Of a DNA stretch of 64,000 nucleotides, positions 8,770-18,609 are shown piece by piece (within the stretch, counting starts at the first letter, position 1; the number at the start of each line of letters is the position of its first letter). A program made the translations under genes and the position numbers. The notes below the pieces were generated by a model. The model did no database searches. It was not told the DNA's origin and saw only the letters and a program-made list of their open reading frames with translations. The stretch covers positions 372,001 to 436,000 of the forward strand of contig NZ_JADBDT010000001.1 in assembly GCF_014873485.1 (NCBI RefSeq), in the 5' to 3' direction. The stretch comes from Sphingopyxis sp. OAS728 (lineage in GTDB: Bacteria; Pseudomonadota; Alphaproteobacteria; Sphingomonadales; Sphingomonadaceae).

Positions 8770-10116
8770 TTATTTGAGCAGCACGAGTTCCTCGGCCATG
8801 CTCGGATGCAGCGCGACGGTGGCGTCGAAATCGGCCTTGGTCAGGCCCGCTTTTACCGCGATCGCCGCGGCCTGCAGAATCTCGGGCGCGTCGGGGCCGA
8901 TCATGTGCAGCCCGACAACCTGGTCGGTCGCGGCATTGACGATCATCTTGTAGAGCGCGCGCTCGTTGCGGCCCGCAAGGACATTCTTCATCGCGCGGAA
9001 GTCGCTGGTGTAGACGCGGATCGAGCCGAGCTTGTTGCGCGCCTCGGCCTCGGTCATCCCAACGGCGCCGATCGGCGGGTGGCTGAACACCGCGCTCGGG
9101 ACATTGGCATAATCGACCACGGTCGGTTTGCCGCCGAACACCGAGTCCGCAAACGCCTGCCCTTCGCGGATCGCGACCGGCGTCAGCTGGATGCGGTTGG
9201 TGACGTCGCCGACCGCGTAGATGCTCGGCACCGACGACTGGTTGGTCTCGTCGACCTTGATCGCGCCATCCTTGTCGAGTTCGACGCCGACCTCTTCGAG
9301 CCCGAGACCCTTGCTGTTGGGCACGCGTCCTGCGGCGACGAGCACCGCGTCGGCCTGGATAGGGTCGCTATTTTCGAGGTGGACGGTGAGCGACCCGTCT
9401 TCATTCTTCTCGATCGACTTGAACGGCGCGTTGAACTTGAATTCGATGCCCTTGGTCATCGAAATCTGGAGCAGCCGGTCGCGGATCTGCTCGTCATAGC
9501 CGCGCAGGATGGTGTCGCCACGATTGACGATCGTCACCTTGCTGCCGAATTCGTTGAAGATGCCCGCGAATTCGTTGGCGATATAGCCACCGCCCGCGAT
9601 CACCACACGCTTCGGCAGCCTTTCGAGATGGAAGACCTCGTTCGAGGTGATCGCATGTTCGCTGCCCGGGAATTCGGGCACGTGCGGCCAGCCGCCGGTC
9701 GCGATCAGGATGCGTTCGGCGCTAATTTCCTGCCCGTCGGCGAGGCGCACCTTTTGCGGGCCGATCACCGTCGCGCGGGTCTTGAACAACGTCACCTTAT
9801 GATTGTCGAGTGTCTGGCCATAGAGCCCCTCGAGCCGGTCCACCTCGGCGAGCACATTGTCGCGCAGGCGATTCCAGTCGAATTTGCAATCGGGCACGTC
9901 CCAGCCGAATTTGCGCGCGTCCTTCAGGTCCTCGGCGAAATGCGCGCCATAGACGAGCAGCTTCTTGGGCACACAGCCGCGGATGACGCAGGTGCCGCCG
10001 ACACGATACTCCTCGGCCAGCGCAACGCGCGCGCCATGCGAAGCGGCGATGCGCGAGGCGCGAACCCCGCCCGACCCGGCGCCGACGACAAACAGGTCGA
10101 AATCAAACTCGCTCAT
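8770..10116 (-). CDS. gor: Glutathione-disulfide reductase
   Basis: An NADPH- and FAD-dependent flavoenzyme (448 aa) that keeps cytosolic glutathione reduced. The FAD-binding GAGSGGVRASR is at residues about 12-22. The redox-active disulfide is Cys43/Cys48 in GGTCVIRGCVPKK. A second Rossmann motif (VVIAGGGYIANEFAGI) binds NADPH. The dimer-interface catalytic motif LHPSMAEELV closes the protein. GGTCVIRGCVPKK is characteristic of glutathione reductase as opposed to lipoamide or mercuric reductase. It lies 111 bases downstream of pgi on the same strand, so NADPH-linked carbohydrate and thiol metabolism adjoin. Confidence 0.93.
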   Translation of the reverse strand: MSEFDFDLFVVGAGSGGVRASRIAASHGARVALAEEYRVGGTCVIRGCVPKKLLVYGAHFAEDLKDARKFGWDVPDCKFDWNRLRDNVLAEVDRLEGLYGQTLDNHKVTLFKTRATVIGPQKVRLADGQEISAERILIATGGWPHVPEFPGSEHAITSNEVFHLERLPKRVVIAGGGYIANEFAGIFNEFGSKVTIVNRGDTILRGYDEQIRDRLLQISMTKGIEFKFNAPFKSIEKNEDGSLTVHLENSDPIQADAVLVAAGRVPNSKGLGLEEVGVELDKDGAIKVDETNQSSVPSIYAVGDVTNRIQLTPVAIREGQAFADSVFGGKPTVVDYANVPSAVFSHPPIGAVGMTEAEARNKLGSIRVYTSDFRAMKNVLAGRNERALYKMIVNAATDQVVGLHMIGPDAPEILQAAAIAVKAGLTKADFDATVALHPSMAEELVLLK

Positions 10117-10227
10117 TCAAAACCCCTGATCCTTTGTGGTCGCGTGCAATTCGCGTCGGCGGCCTATGTGGTTACACCGCCGCACGATGCCAATCGAATT
10201 TTGCGGTCACAGTGATGGAGCGCGGGA

Positions 10228-11733
10228 TCACTCGCCGAGCGCGGCGTGCATCAGCGCCTGCGTCGCGGGGTCGAATTCGACCGTCCCCTCGGCAAGGCCT
10301 TTCGCCATTTCCTTGCCTAGCTCGACCCCGAACTGGTCGAACGGGTTGATGCCGAGCAGCACGGCATTGGCGAAGACGCGATGCTCGTAGAAAGCGATCA
10401 GCGCGCCGAGGCTGCGCGGTGTCACCTGGTCGAGCAGGATCGTCGTCGAGGGACGGTTGCCCGGATAATTGCGCGCGCCGTCGGCACTCGCGCGCCCGGT
10501 CATCAGCGCCGCGCCCTGCGCGATGCAATTCGCAACCAGTGTTTCGTGGTGCGCTTCGTCGAGCAGATGATCGGGCTCGCGCGCGACGACGAATTCGACC
10601 GGCGTAAGCCGCGTGCCCTGGTGCAGCAACTGGAATACCGCATGCTGCGCATCGGTGCCGACGCCGCCCCAAGTGATCGGCGCGCTCTCGCGGCCGACGG
10701 GCTGGCCGTCCAGCGTAACCGACTTGCCGTTCGATTCCATTTCGAGCTGCTGCAGATAGTCGGGGAGTAGCCGCAGCCGCTCGTCATAGGCGAAGACCGC
10801 GCGCGTCTGGCAGCCGAGGCGGTTCGCGTAGATCTGGTCGGCGAATGCCGCGAGCAGGCAGATATTGTCGGCACCGTCGGCAAGCCGGAAGTGGCGGTCC
10901 ATCTCTGCCGCGCCTTCGAGCAGGTCGGCGAAAGCGTCCCAGCCAAGCGCGAGGGCTGCAGGAAAGCCGATCGACGACCAGAGCGAATAGCGTCCGCCAA
11001 CACTTTCGTTGAACGGCAGGATGCGCGTTTCGTCGATGCCCCATTCCATGGCGCGCTCGGGCTTCGCTGTAAGCGCGATGAAGCGCCCAACCGGGTCTGC
11101 AACGCCGGCCTCTTCGAGCCATTGCAGCGCCGAATTGGCGTTGAGCAAGGTTTCGGTGGTGGTGAAGGTCTTCGACGCGACCGCGACCAGCGTATGTTCC
11201 GGGCTGAACCTGGCAAACGCCTCGTCGAGCGCCGCCCCGTCGACGTTCGACACCACCGCGACGTCATAACGGTCGCTGTGGCGGCCGAGCGCGTCGATCA
11301 GCAGGTCGGGACCGAGCGCCGATCCGCCGATTCCGATGTGGAGCAGGTGGCGGATCTCGCCGAACGCACCGGCTTCGATCGCGTCGATCATCATCCGCAT
11401 CCGCTGGTGCAGCGCCTGCGCGGCGTGAACCGACTCGGGAGCGCCGTCGCCGCGTTCGGCGCTATGTTCGGCGGCACGGTCTTCGGTCGGGTTGGCGATG
11501 CCTCCGGAAAAGAGCGTCTTGCGCCGCCCCGCAAAATCCTGCGCTTCGGCGAGGCCCGAGAGGATGCCCACAGCAGCGGCATCGAGGTGAGTCTTGGCGA
11601 AGTCGAAGCGGATGTCGGCTACATTGCGCACCATCGCCTGCAGGCGCGTTTCGGGGTCGGTCGCGACCAGGTCGGTCAGCTTCTGCGGCTGCCAGTTCGA
11701 AAGCGCTTGCCAGGCGTCGGATGCGGTTGTCAT
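10228..11733 (-). CDS. pgi: Glucose-6-phosphate isomerase
   Basis: A cytoplasmic isomerase interconverting glucose 6-phosphate and fructose 6-phosphate, 501 aa. Diagnostic segments are HIGIGGSALGPDLLIDAL, VASKTFTTTETLLNA, FNESVGGRYSLWSSIGFPAA and GVELGKEMAKGL near the C-terminus. Length is within the shorter bacterial Pgi range. It precedes gor on the minus strand and diverges from lepB across a gap of 113 bases. Confidence 0.95.
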   Translation of the reverse strand: MTTASDAWQALSNWQPQKLTDLVATDPETRLQAMVRNVADIRFDFAKTHLDAAAVGILSGLAEAQDFAGRRKTLFSGGIANPTEDRAAEHSAERGDGAPESVHAAQALHQRMRMMIDAIEAGAFGEIRHLLHIGIGGSALGPDLLIDALGRHSDRYDVAVVSNVDGAALDEAFARFSPEHTLVAVASKTFTTTETLLNANSALQWLEEAGVADPVGRFIALTAKPERAMEWGIDETRILPFNESVGGRYSLWSSIGFPAALALGWDAFADLLEGAAEMDRHFRLADGADNICLLAAFADQIYANRLGCQTRAVFAYDERLRLLPDYLQQLEMESNGKSVTLDGQPVGRESAPITWGGVGTDAQHAVFQLLHQGTRLTPVEFVVAREPDHLLDEAHHETLVANCIAQGAALMTGRASADGARNYPGNRPSTTILLDQVTPRSLGALIAFYEHRVFANAVLLGINPFDQFGVELGKEMAKGLAEGTVEFDPATQALMHAALGE

Positions 11734-11846
11734 CGTCTATTGTCCTTCAGGGGGAGTGAATCGCGAACTTTCTCTAGGCCTGCCGCCACCCGCGCGCCAG
11801 TGTCGTCCACCGATATTTGCTTGACGTGGCAACCTATTCATCGCCA

Positions 11847-12749
11847 ATGCGCGACATGACCCAAGCCAGCTTTACCGCCGATGTGACGCCCCCGAACGGC
11901 CCGGCGCCGTCGTCCCCCACTCCGGCCCCCGCGTCCGCCAAGGAAGAGGCGGTCGACACCGTCCGTTTCCTCGCGCTGCTCGCGATCGCGGTGTTGATTT
12001 TCCGCAGCTTTTTCCTGTCGCCGTTTAACATCCCGTCGGAATCGATGCAGCCGCGGCTTTTGATCGGCGACTATCTGCTCGTGAACAAGATGGCCTATGG
12101 CTATTCGAAATATAGCCTGCCGTTCAGCGTTCCACTGATCCCCGGCCGTATTTTCGCGCGCACGCCCGAACGCGGCGACGTCGTCGTATTCAAGGCGCCG
12201 CCGGTTGCCGACAATGACTATATCAAGCGCGTGATCGGCCTGCCTGGCGACAGCGTGCAGGTGAAGGACGGCATCGTCTGGCTCAACGGCAAACCGCTGA
12301 AGCGCGAAGCCATTGCCGATTTCGTCATTCCGGTAACCCCGAACATGGTCGAAGCCTCGCGCATGACGGGCACCCTGCCCTGCTATTCGCCCGAGTTCGA
12401 AGAAATCGCCGCCGACGGCCAGCGCCAGTGCCGCTACAAGCAGTTCCGCGAGACGCTGCCGAGCGGCAAAAGCTATAACATCCTCGACATCACGACGATC
12501 GCCGAGGACAATACCCCGCTCGTCGTCGTGCCCGAAGGTCATTTGTTCCTGATGGGCGATAACCGCGACCGCAGCGCCGACAGCCGCTTCCCCGCGATGG
12601 AGAACCAGGGTATCGGCCTGGTACCAGAGGAAAACCTCGTCGGCCACGCGCTGGTCGGCATGTTCTCGACCGACGGATCGGCGAGCTGGATCAACCCGAT
12701 CAGCTGGTTCACCGCAGCGCGCTGGGAACGCATCGGGGACGGTTTTTGA
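11847..12749 (+). CDS. lepB: Signal peptidase I
   Basis: An inner-membrane serine protease (300 aa from the ATG at 11847) that removes signal peptides from Sec and Tat substrates. A proline-rich cytoplasmic tail precedes one membrane helix ([16 protein letters not shown]). The catalytic Ser is in NIPSESMQP (Ser66 on this numbering), the general-base Lys in [12 protein letters not shown], and the [12 protein letters not shown] box follows. In-frame TTG (11817) and the later ATG (11856) are alternatives. Its TGA overlaps the TTG start of rnc, so lepB-rnc-era is translated as a coupled operon. Confidence 0.93.
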   Translation: MRDMTQASFTADVTPPNGPAPSSPTPAPASAKEEAVDTVRFLALLAIAVLIFRSFFLSPFNIPSESMQPRLLIGDYLLVNKMAYGYSKYSLPFSVPLIPGRIFARTPERGDVVVFKAPPVADNDYIKRVIGLPGDSVQVKDGIVWLNGKPLKREAIADFVIPVTPNMVEASRMTGTLPCYSPEFEEIAADGQRQCRYKQFRETLPSGKSYNILDITTIAEDNTPLVVVPEGHLFLMGDNRDRSADSRFPAMENQGIGLVPEENLVGHALVGMFSTDGSASWINPISWFTAARWERIGDGF

Positions 12750-13426
12750 ACGATCCACTCGACACCGGAGCGCTTGCCGGCATCATCGGCGGCGCTCCGG
12801 GCGATCCGGCGCTCTATGATCTGGCGCTGACGCACGGCAGTACCGGGCGCGCGGATTACCAGCGGCTCGAATTTCTCGGCGATCGCGTGCTCGGCCTCGT
12901 CATCGCGTCCGAACTCTACACGCGCTTTCCTGCCGCGAGCGAAGGCGAAATGTCGTCGCGGCTGCACGTCCTTGCGTCGGGCGCGACCTGTGCGACGGTC
13001 GCGCGCAAGCTCGACCTGACGGCGCTTATCCGCTTCGGGGCGCAGGCGCGTAACGACGGCGGGCGCTATAGCGACAATATCGCCGCCGATGCGATGGAAG
13101 CCCTGATCGGTGCGCTCTGGCTCGACAAGGGCGCCGATGCGGCGCGTCAGTTCATCCTGACCCATTGGGGCGAGATGATCGACGGGCAGCAGGCGGCACC
13201 CAAGCATCCGAAAGCGGCGCTGCAGGAATGGGCGCTTGCCCGCAAGCGACGCCCGCCCGAATATGAGATCGTATCGCGCGAAGGACCCGATCATTCGCCG
13301 CGCTTTCGTGTTGCCGTGACCGTCGGCAAGCTAGCGCGCGCCGAGGCCGAGGGCACGAGCAAACAGGCGGCCGAAAAGGCCGCGGCGGCGGCATTGCTCG
13401 CCGAACTTGAAGGAATAAAGGAATGA
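12746..13426 (+). CDS. rnc: Ribonuclease III
   Basis: A double-strand-specific endoribonuclease (226 aa) for rRNA and mRNA processing. The RNase III signature [16 protein letters not shown] and the second acidic cluster [13 protein letters not shown] give the metal site. A double-stranded-RNA-binding domain occupies about residues 150-224. Translation starts at a TTG that overlaps the lepB stop in a TTGA tetranucleotide, and its own stop overlaps era in ATGA. The start is fixed by this coupling and by the absence of a better upstream codon. Confidence 0.94.
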   Translation: MNDPLDTGALAGIIGGAPGDPALYDLALTHGSTGRADYQRLEFLGDRVLGLVIASELYTRFPAASEGEMSSRLHVLASGATCATVARKLDLTALIRFGAQARNDGGRYSDNIAADAMEALIGALWLDKGADAARQFILTHWGEMIDGQQAAPKHPKAALQEWALARKRRPPEYEIVSREGPDHSPRFRVAVTVGKLARAEAEGTSKQAAEKAAAAALLAELEGIKE

Positions 13427-14316
13427 CCCACCGTTGCGGATTTGTCGCCGTCGTCGGCGCGCCCAACGCGGGCAAATCGACGATCGTCAACGCGCTCGTC
13501 GGCCAGAAGGTCGCGATCGTCAGCCCGAAGGCGCAGACGACGCGGACGCGGCTGATGGGCGTCGCGATGGACGGCGAGACGCAGATCATCCTGATCGACA
13601 CGCCCGGTATCTTCGCGCCGACGCGCCGGCTCGACCGCGCGATGGTCGCGGCCGCTTGGGGAAGCCTTGAAGAAGCCGAAGCAATCCTCGTCATGGTCGA
13701 TGCCGCGGCGAAGCTGACGGGCCGCGTCGAGCGCGTGCTCGAAGGCATCGCGAACCGCCCCGAGAAGAAATATCTGGTGCTGAACAAGGTCGACCTGACC
13801 AAGAAAGACAAGCTGCTAACGATCGCGACCGAGCTCAACAGCCGGGTCGCGTTCGACGAAACCTTCTTCATTTCGGCGAGCAGCGGCGATGGCGTGCCCG
13901 AACTCAAGGCGCATCTGGCGAAGCTGATGCCCGAGGGACCGTGGCATTTCCCCGAGGACGAGGTCAGCGACGCGCCCGAGCGCATGCTTGCCGCCGAGAT
14001 CACGCGCGAGCAGCTCTATCGCCAACTTCACGAAGAACTGCCGTACCAGTCGACCGTCGAGACCGAGAAATTCTCGACGCGTCCCGACGGCAGCGCCGAA
14101 ATCCATCAGCAAATCCTCGTCGCGCGCGACAATCAGCGCGCGATCATCCTCGGCCACAAGGGCGAGCGCATCAAGGAAATCGGTAGCAGGTCGCGCGCCG
14201 AGTTGACCGAATTGCTCGGCCGCAAGGTCCACCTGTTCCTGCATGTGAAGGTCAAGGCGAACTGGGACGAGGACCGCGGCGTCTATCGCGACATGGGGCT
14301 TGATTGGGTCGACTGA
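13423..14316 (+). CDS. era: GTPase Era
   Basis: A ribosome-assembly GTPase (297 aa) that binds the 3' end of 16S rRNA. The G motifs are all present: G1 [10 protein letters not shown]2 TTRT, G3 DTPG, G4 NKVD. The C-terminal KH domain shows [15 protein letters not shown]. It overlaps rnc by ATGA, the usual lepB-rnc-era order. The recO gene that often follows era is not here; a small membrane protein follows instead. Confidence 0.95.
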   Translation: MTHRCGFVAVVGAPNAGKSTIVNALVGQKVAIVSPKAQTTRTRLMGVAMDGETQIILIDTPGIFAPTRRLDRAMVAAAWGSLEEAEAILVMVDAAAKLTGRVERVLEGIANRPEKKYLVLNKVDLTKKDKLLTIATELNSRVAFDETFFISASSGDGVPELKAHLAKLMPEGPWHFPEDEVSDAPERMLAAEITREQLYRQLHEELPYQSTVETEKFSTRPDGSAEIHQQILVARDNQRAIILGHKGERIKEIGSRSRAELTELLGRKVHLFLHVKVKANWDEDRGVYRDMGLDWVD

Positions 14317-14329
14317 CGGGGGAGACAAT

Positions 14330-14770
14330 ATGGGGCGTCCAATATCCATCATCAATTTCGAGCGCAGCTTCTGGGCATCGATCCTTTTGGGAATCGGTGG
14401 CATGGTTTTCCATTGGACGACTGTCGTCGACGGCTTGAAGAAGGATCCGCTCCTCTCAGGCTCGGTTGACATCGCGGTAATCGCCGTTGGCCTTGCTCTG
14501 GCCTTCGGTTTCGCGCTCAGCTTCCTCCTCTGGTATCTGATCTCACGGCGGGCAAATAATGTCGCGAAATGGATCTACGTCGTGGTTATGGGATTTGGGG
14601 TCGTGTCGACGTTGACGTCGATCAATGACCCGTTGTCACCCAGCGGTTTTGCGCTTGCTATTTCGCTGGTCAGTACGGCGCTGACCGCCGTTTCGATCGT
14701 TTTCCTGTTCCGTCCCGATGCTCGGGCCTGGTTCGCGAAGGAGACCGTCGACCCGCGGGCGTTCGATTAG
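14330..14770 (+). CDS. Hypothetical four-helix membrane protein
   Basis: A 146-aa protein with four predicted membrane helices (about FWASILLGIGGMVFHW, IAVIAVGLALAFGFALSFLLW, WIYVVVMGFGVVSTL and ALAISLVSTALTAVSIVFLF) and short loops. The ATG at 14330 has GGGGGAGA upstream. A longer in-frame start at 14300 would overlap era and lacks a ribosome site. It begins 14 bases after era and may be cotranscribed. I do not recognise the family. Confidence 0.7.
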   Translation: MGRPISIINFERSFWASILLGIGGMVFHWTTVVDGLKKDPLLSGSVDIAVIAVGLALAFGFALSFLLWYLISRRANNVAKWIYVVVMGFGVVSTLTSINDPLSPSGFALAISLVSTALTAVSIVFLFRPDARAWFAKETVDPRAFD

Positions 14771-14779
14771 CGTCGTTCG

Positions 14780-15904
14780 CTAAATCCGCCGGCAATCATT
14801 CGGCGGCGCGTTGCCGTCGAAGCGTGAGGTGATCCATCCGATCGTTTCCTGCGCGCTGTCCTTCGCACTCGCGCCATGATCGCCGGTCATGTCGATCCAG
14901 CGCGTCGGGGTGCCGCGTTTGCACACCGCCTTCGCGAACTTGCGTGTCACCGGGGCTGCGACGATCGTGTCCTTGCTGCTCTGCGCGATGAGCAATGGCC
15001 CCGGCACGCGCGCGGGATCGACGCTGTTGGTGCGCTCGAACGAGGCGAAGGGTTCGATCCTCGCAATATCCTTGTTCTTCGTCGCGCGGGCGATGGTCAG
15101 GATGCCGAGGATCGTGCCGAGCTTCGGCTTCTTGTTGAAGCTCACGCAATTATTCTCCGACAGCCGGCGAATAATGCCCTGATTGGTACGGTTGGTGATG
15201 CTGTCGAGCGAGAAGCCGTAGAGCGTCGACCAGCTATGCAGCGCGAAAGACAGGAGCAGCGCACGGGCATTTTTGTCGCTTCCTTGCGCGAGATTCGCGC
15301 CAAGGTCGGTCGGGGGCGCCGCCGCGGCGGTGCCGACGAGCGTGAGGTCGGGCGCGTAGCTGCGCGCCGATATCGCAGTCCAAAGTGCGGCGTGGCCGCC
15401 TTGCGATTCCCCCCAGACGGCAAAGCTGCTCCCCGCCGCCGCGCCCGGGATTTCGCGCGCCGCGCGCACGGCATCGAGCACGGCGTTTGCGGTGTCATGC
15501 CCGACGAGAAACGGATGCATCGTCGGGCTGGCCAGGCCGATATAATCGGGCGCGACCACGACATAGCCGTTGCGAACGGCGTTCATCCCGGCGGAATATT
15601 CGAAGAAGTTCGGGCTAAGCGATGGCGCACATTTCTCGGCGACGCCCCATGCGCCATGCGTCCAGGCGATCACTCGGCGCGGACGCGGCGGGATCGCCTC
15701 CATCGGCGCCGCGACGATGCCGGTGACGGCAAGGCGCTGGCCGCTGCCGTTCGTCGTCCAATATTGCACGCGCCACGCCTGCGTGCCGGGCGGCGTATCG
15801 GTCATCGGTTGCGCCGAGATCAGATAGCGGGTCGGCTGTGCCGCAGCGGGCGGTGACAGCGCGGACAGGATGGCGAGCAGGATCACGGCATAGAAATGGC
15901 GCAT
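14780..15904 (-). CDS. Secreted alpha/beta-hydrolase, secretory-lipase (LIP) family-like
   Basis: A 374-aa exported hydrolase. Residues 1-22 are a signal peptide ending in PPAAAQP. The nucleophile elbow is GESQGG (Ser in GxSxG), in the pattern of secretory lipases and tannase-like esterases (VVAPDYIGL before it). A late Asp (SSKDTIV) and His (TGDHGAS) can complete the triad. Likely substrates are esters or acylglycerols in the periplasm or outside the cell; the exact one is not readable. It is convergent with the gene at 14330 and lies 65 bases downstream of topA. Confidence 0.82.
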   Translation of the reverse strand: MRHFYAVILLAILSALSPPAAAQPTRYLISAQPMTDTPPGTQAWRVQYWTTNGSGQRLAVTGIVAAPMEAIPPRPRRVIAWTHGAWGVAEKCAPSLSPNFFEYSAGMNAVRNGYVVVAPDYIGLASPTMHPFLVGHDTANAVLDAVRAAREIPGAAAGSSFAVWGESQGGHAALWTAISARSYAPDLTLVGTAAAAPPTDLGANLAQGSDKNARALLLSFALHSWSTLYGFSLDSITNRTNQGIIRRLSENNCVSFNKKPKLGTILGILTIARATKNKDIARIEPFASFERTNSVDPARVPGPLLIAQSSKDTIVAAPVTRKFAKAVCKRGTPTRWIDMTGDHGASAKDSAQETIGWITSRFDGNAPPNDCRRI

Positions 15905-15969
15905 CGAAAGACCTCCCGATGCGCCACCCTATCACGGCTCTTCTACGGCGCAAACGCCGCGCGTTAACG

Positions 15970-18525
15970 CTATTCGGCGGCAGCCTTCTTCTTTGCCGGC
16001 GCCTTCTTGGCCGCAGGCTTTTTCGCTGGAGCCTTTTTCTTCGGCGCCGCCTTTTTCTTGCCCTTCGCCGGTCCCTTCGCGGCGCGCGCATCGATCAGCG
16101 CGATCGCCTCTTCGAGCGTGAGCGTTGCGGGGTCGGCGGTCTTGGGCAGCGTCGCGTTGGTCGTCCCATCGGTCACGTAAGGGCCAAAGCGCCCTTCCAT
16201 CAGCTTCATCTCGCCGCCGCTCGTCGGATGCGGGCCGAAGGTGTTGAGCGGTTCGGCCTTGGTCCGCCCACGCCCGCCGCCCGCCGCGGCCTCGGCAATG
16301 CGCACGACCGCGGCGTTCATGCCGATGTCGAAGATTTCGGCGGTGCCGGTGAGCTTCGCATATTTGCCGTCGTGGAGCAGATAGGGGCCATAGCGCCCCA
16401 GCCCCGCCATGATCGGCTTGCCGCTTTCGGGATGCACGCCGACCTCGCGCGGCAGGCTCAGAAGCCGCAGCGCATAGTCGAAGTCGAAATCCTCGCCCGG
16501 GATGTCCTTCGGGATCGACGAACGTTTTGCCTCCTTACCGTCGCCGAGCTGGACATAGGGGCCGAACCGTCCGCTGCGTTTCGTCACTTCCAGCCCGCTG
16601 TCGGGATCGGCACCAAGCGTTTCCGGCCCGGTATCGCCAGCATCGCTGCCACCCGGCTGCGCGAACTTTCGCGTGAATTTGCAGTCGGGGTAATTGCTGC
16701 ATGCGATGAACGGCCCGAACTTGCCGCCGCGCAGCGCGAGCCGCCCGGTACCGCAGTTGGGGCAGAGGCGCGGGTCGCTGCCGTCACCTTTGTCGGGGAA
16801 GAGATAGGGGCCGAGAAACTCGTCGAGCGCCGCGGTGATCTCCGACGGCTTCTGCTCCATCACCTCGCCGGTGCGCGGCTTGAAATCGCGCCAGAAACGT
16901 TCGAGCACCGCCTGCCACTGCGCGCGGCCACCCGACACATCGTCGAGTTCTTCCTCGAGCCCGGCGGTGAAGTCGTAGCCGACATAACGTTCGAAGAAGC
17001 GCTCGAGGAACGCCGTCAGCAGCCGCCCGCTTTCCTCGGGGATAAAGCGGTTCTTCTCGACCGTCACATAGGCGCGGTCCTTCAGCACCTGCAGGATCGA
17101 CGCATAGGTCGACGGACGCCCGATGCCGAGTTCCTCCATCTTCTTGACGAGGCTCGCTTCCGAATAGCGCGGCGGCGGCTGGGTCTCGTGGCTCTCGACC
17201 TCGACGCCGGTTTTCGCCGGCGCATCGCCCTTTGCCATCGCGGGCAGCAGGCGCGCATCGTCATCGTCGCCGGCATCGTCGCGGCTTTCGTCGTATAGCG
17301 CGAGGAAGCCGGGGAATTTCACGACCTGCCCGGTCGCCCGCATCACCGTCTTGCCCGTGCCGTCGGAAAGATCGACACTCGTGCGTTCGAGCCGTGCCGA
17401 CGCCATCTGGCTCGCGAGCGCACGCTTCCAGATCAGCTCGTACAACCGCGCATGATCGCCGCTGCCCGCCTTGTCCTTCGAAAAATCGGTCGGGCGGATC
17501 GCCTCATGCGCTTCCTGCGCATTCTTCGCCTTGGTCTGATACTGGCGCGGCTGGTCGGGGACATAGCCGCCGTCGTAGCGCGTCGCGATCGCCTTGCGCG
17601 CGGCGCTGATCGCGCTGCCGTCCATCTGGACACCGTCGGTACGCATGTATGTGATCGCGCCATCCTCATAGAGCGCCTGCGCGATGCGCATCGTGTGGCT
17701 CGCCGAGAAGCCGAGCTTGCGCGCCGCTTCCTGCTGCAACGTCGAGGTGGTGAAGGGCGGCGGCGGATTGCGCGTCAGCGGCTTGGTCTCGACCGTATCG
17801 ACGGTGAAATGGCCCGCCTTCACATCGGCCTCGGCGGCGCGCGCATCGGCCTCGTTTGTGATCGAGAGGCGCTCGATCTTGTCGCCCTTCCAACGGGAAA
17901 GCCGCGCCTTGAACGGCGTACCGCCCATTTCGAACAGCCCCGTCACCGACCAATATTGCTGCGCAACAAAGGCCTCGATCTCGCGCTCGCGTTCGACGAC
18001 GAGGCGCAGCGCGACCGACTGGACACGGCCCGCCGATTTGGCGCCGGGCAGCTTGCGCCAAAGCACCGGCGACAGGGTGAAGCCGACGAGATAGTCAAGC
18101 GCACGGCGCGCGCGGTAGGCGTCGATCAGGTCGGTATCGAGCTCGCGCGGATGCGCCATCGCATCGGTCACCGCCTGCTTGGTGATCGCGTTGAACGTCA
18201 CGCGATCGACCGACGCCGGCAGCGCCTTCTTGCTGCGCAGCAATTCCTGCACGTGCCAGCTGATCGCCTCGCCCTCGCGATCAGGGTCAGTCGCGAGGAT
18301 CAGTCGATCGGCGCCCTTCGCCGCGTCCTGGATTTCCTTCATTCGCTTCGTCTTGTCGGGATACAGCTGCCATTGCATCGCGAAGCCGTCGTCGGGATCG
18401 ACCGAACCGTCCTTGGGCGGCAGGTCGCGGACATGGCCATAGCTGGCCAGAACCTTGAAGTCGCGACCGAGATATTTCTCGATCGTTTTCGCCTTTGCAG
18501 GCGATTCCACAATTACCAATTGCAT
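15970..18525 (-). CDS. topA: DNA topoisomerase I
   Basis: A type IA topoisomerase (851 aa) that relaxes negative supercoils. The Toprim domain begins with VIVESPAKAKTIEKYLG and contains DPDREGEAISWH. The active-site Tyr lies in ITYMRTDG. One C4 zinc ribbon (CPNCGTG...CSNYPDC) is followed by three topo C-terminal repeats marked RFGPYVQLGDG, GRYGPYLLHDGKY and GRFGPYVTDG. The last 40 residues are a Lys/Ala/Pro-rich basic tail. The start at 18525 (MQLVIVESP) matches the family; an in-frame GTG ten codons upstream is less likely. Confidence 0.96.
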   Translation of the reverse strand: MQLVIVESPAKAKTIEKYLGRDFKVLASYGHVRDLPPKDGSVDPDDGFAMQWQLYPDKTKRMKEIQDAAKGADRLILATDPDREGEAISWHVQELLRSKKALPASVDRVTFNAITKQAVTDAMAHPRELDTDLIDAYRARRALDYLVGFTLSPVLWRKLPGAKSAGRVQSVALRLVVEREREIEAFVAQQYWSVTGLFEMGGTPFKARLSRWKGDKIERLSITNEADARAAEADVKAGHFTVDTVETKPLTRNPPPPFTTSTLQQEAARKLGFSASHTMRIAQALYEDGAITYMRTDGVQMDGSAISAARKAIATRYDGGYVPDQPRQYQTKAKNAQEAHEAIRPTDFSKDKAGSGDHARLYELIWKRALASQMASARLERTSVDLSDGTGKTVMRATGQVVKFPGFLALYDESRDDAGDDDDARLLPAMAKGDAPAKTGVEVESHETQPPPRYSEASLVKKMEELGIGRPSTYASILQVLKDRAYVTVEKNRFIPEESGRLLTAFLERFFERYVGYDFTAGLEEELDDVSGGRAQWQAVLERFWRDFKPRTGEVMEQKPSEITAALDEFLGPYLFPDKGDGSDPRLCPNCGTGRLALRGGKFGPFIACSNYPDCKFTRKFAQPGGSDAGDTGPETLGADPDSGLEVTKRSGRFGPYVQLGDGKEAKRSSIPKDIPGEDFDFDYALRLLSLPREVGVHPESGKPIMAGLGRYGPYLLHDGKYAKLTGTAEIFDIGMNAAVVRIAEAAAGGGRGRTKAEPLNTFGPHPTSGGEMKLMEGRFGPYVTDGTTNATLPKTADPATLTLEEAIALIDARAAKGPAKGKKKAAPKKKAPAKKPAAKKAPAKKKAAAE

Positions 18526-18609
18526 TAAAAAACTATCCCCGTCACCGGCTCTCACATGTACGCGCGAGGGTGGCGGGGATAGCTTGATTCCGTCAAGCCG
18601 GATTTTTTC

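Noticed and set aside
18560..18605. Terminator hairpin (GCTTGA-TTCCG-TCAAGC followed by T-run) between topA and the VWA gene
   Set aside because: The T-run is on the plus strand, while both neighbouring genes are transcribed on the minus strand, so it cannot end either.
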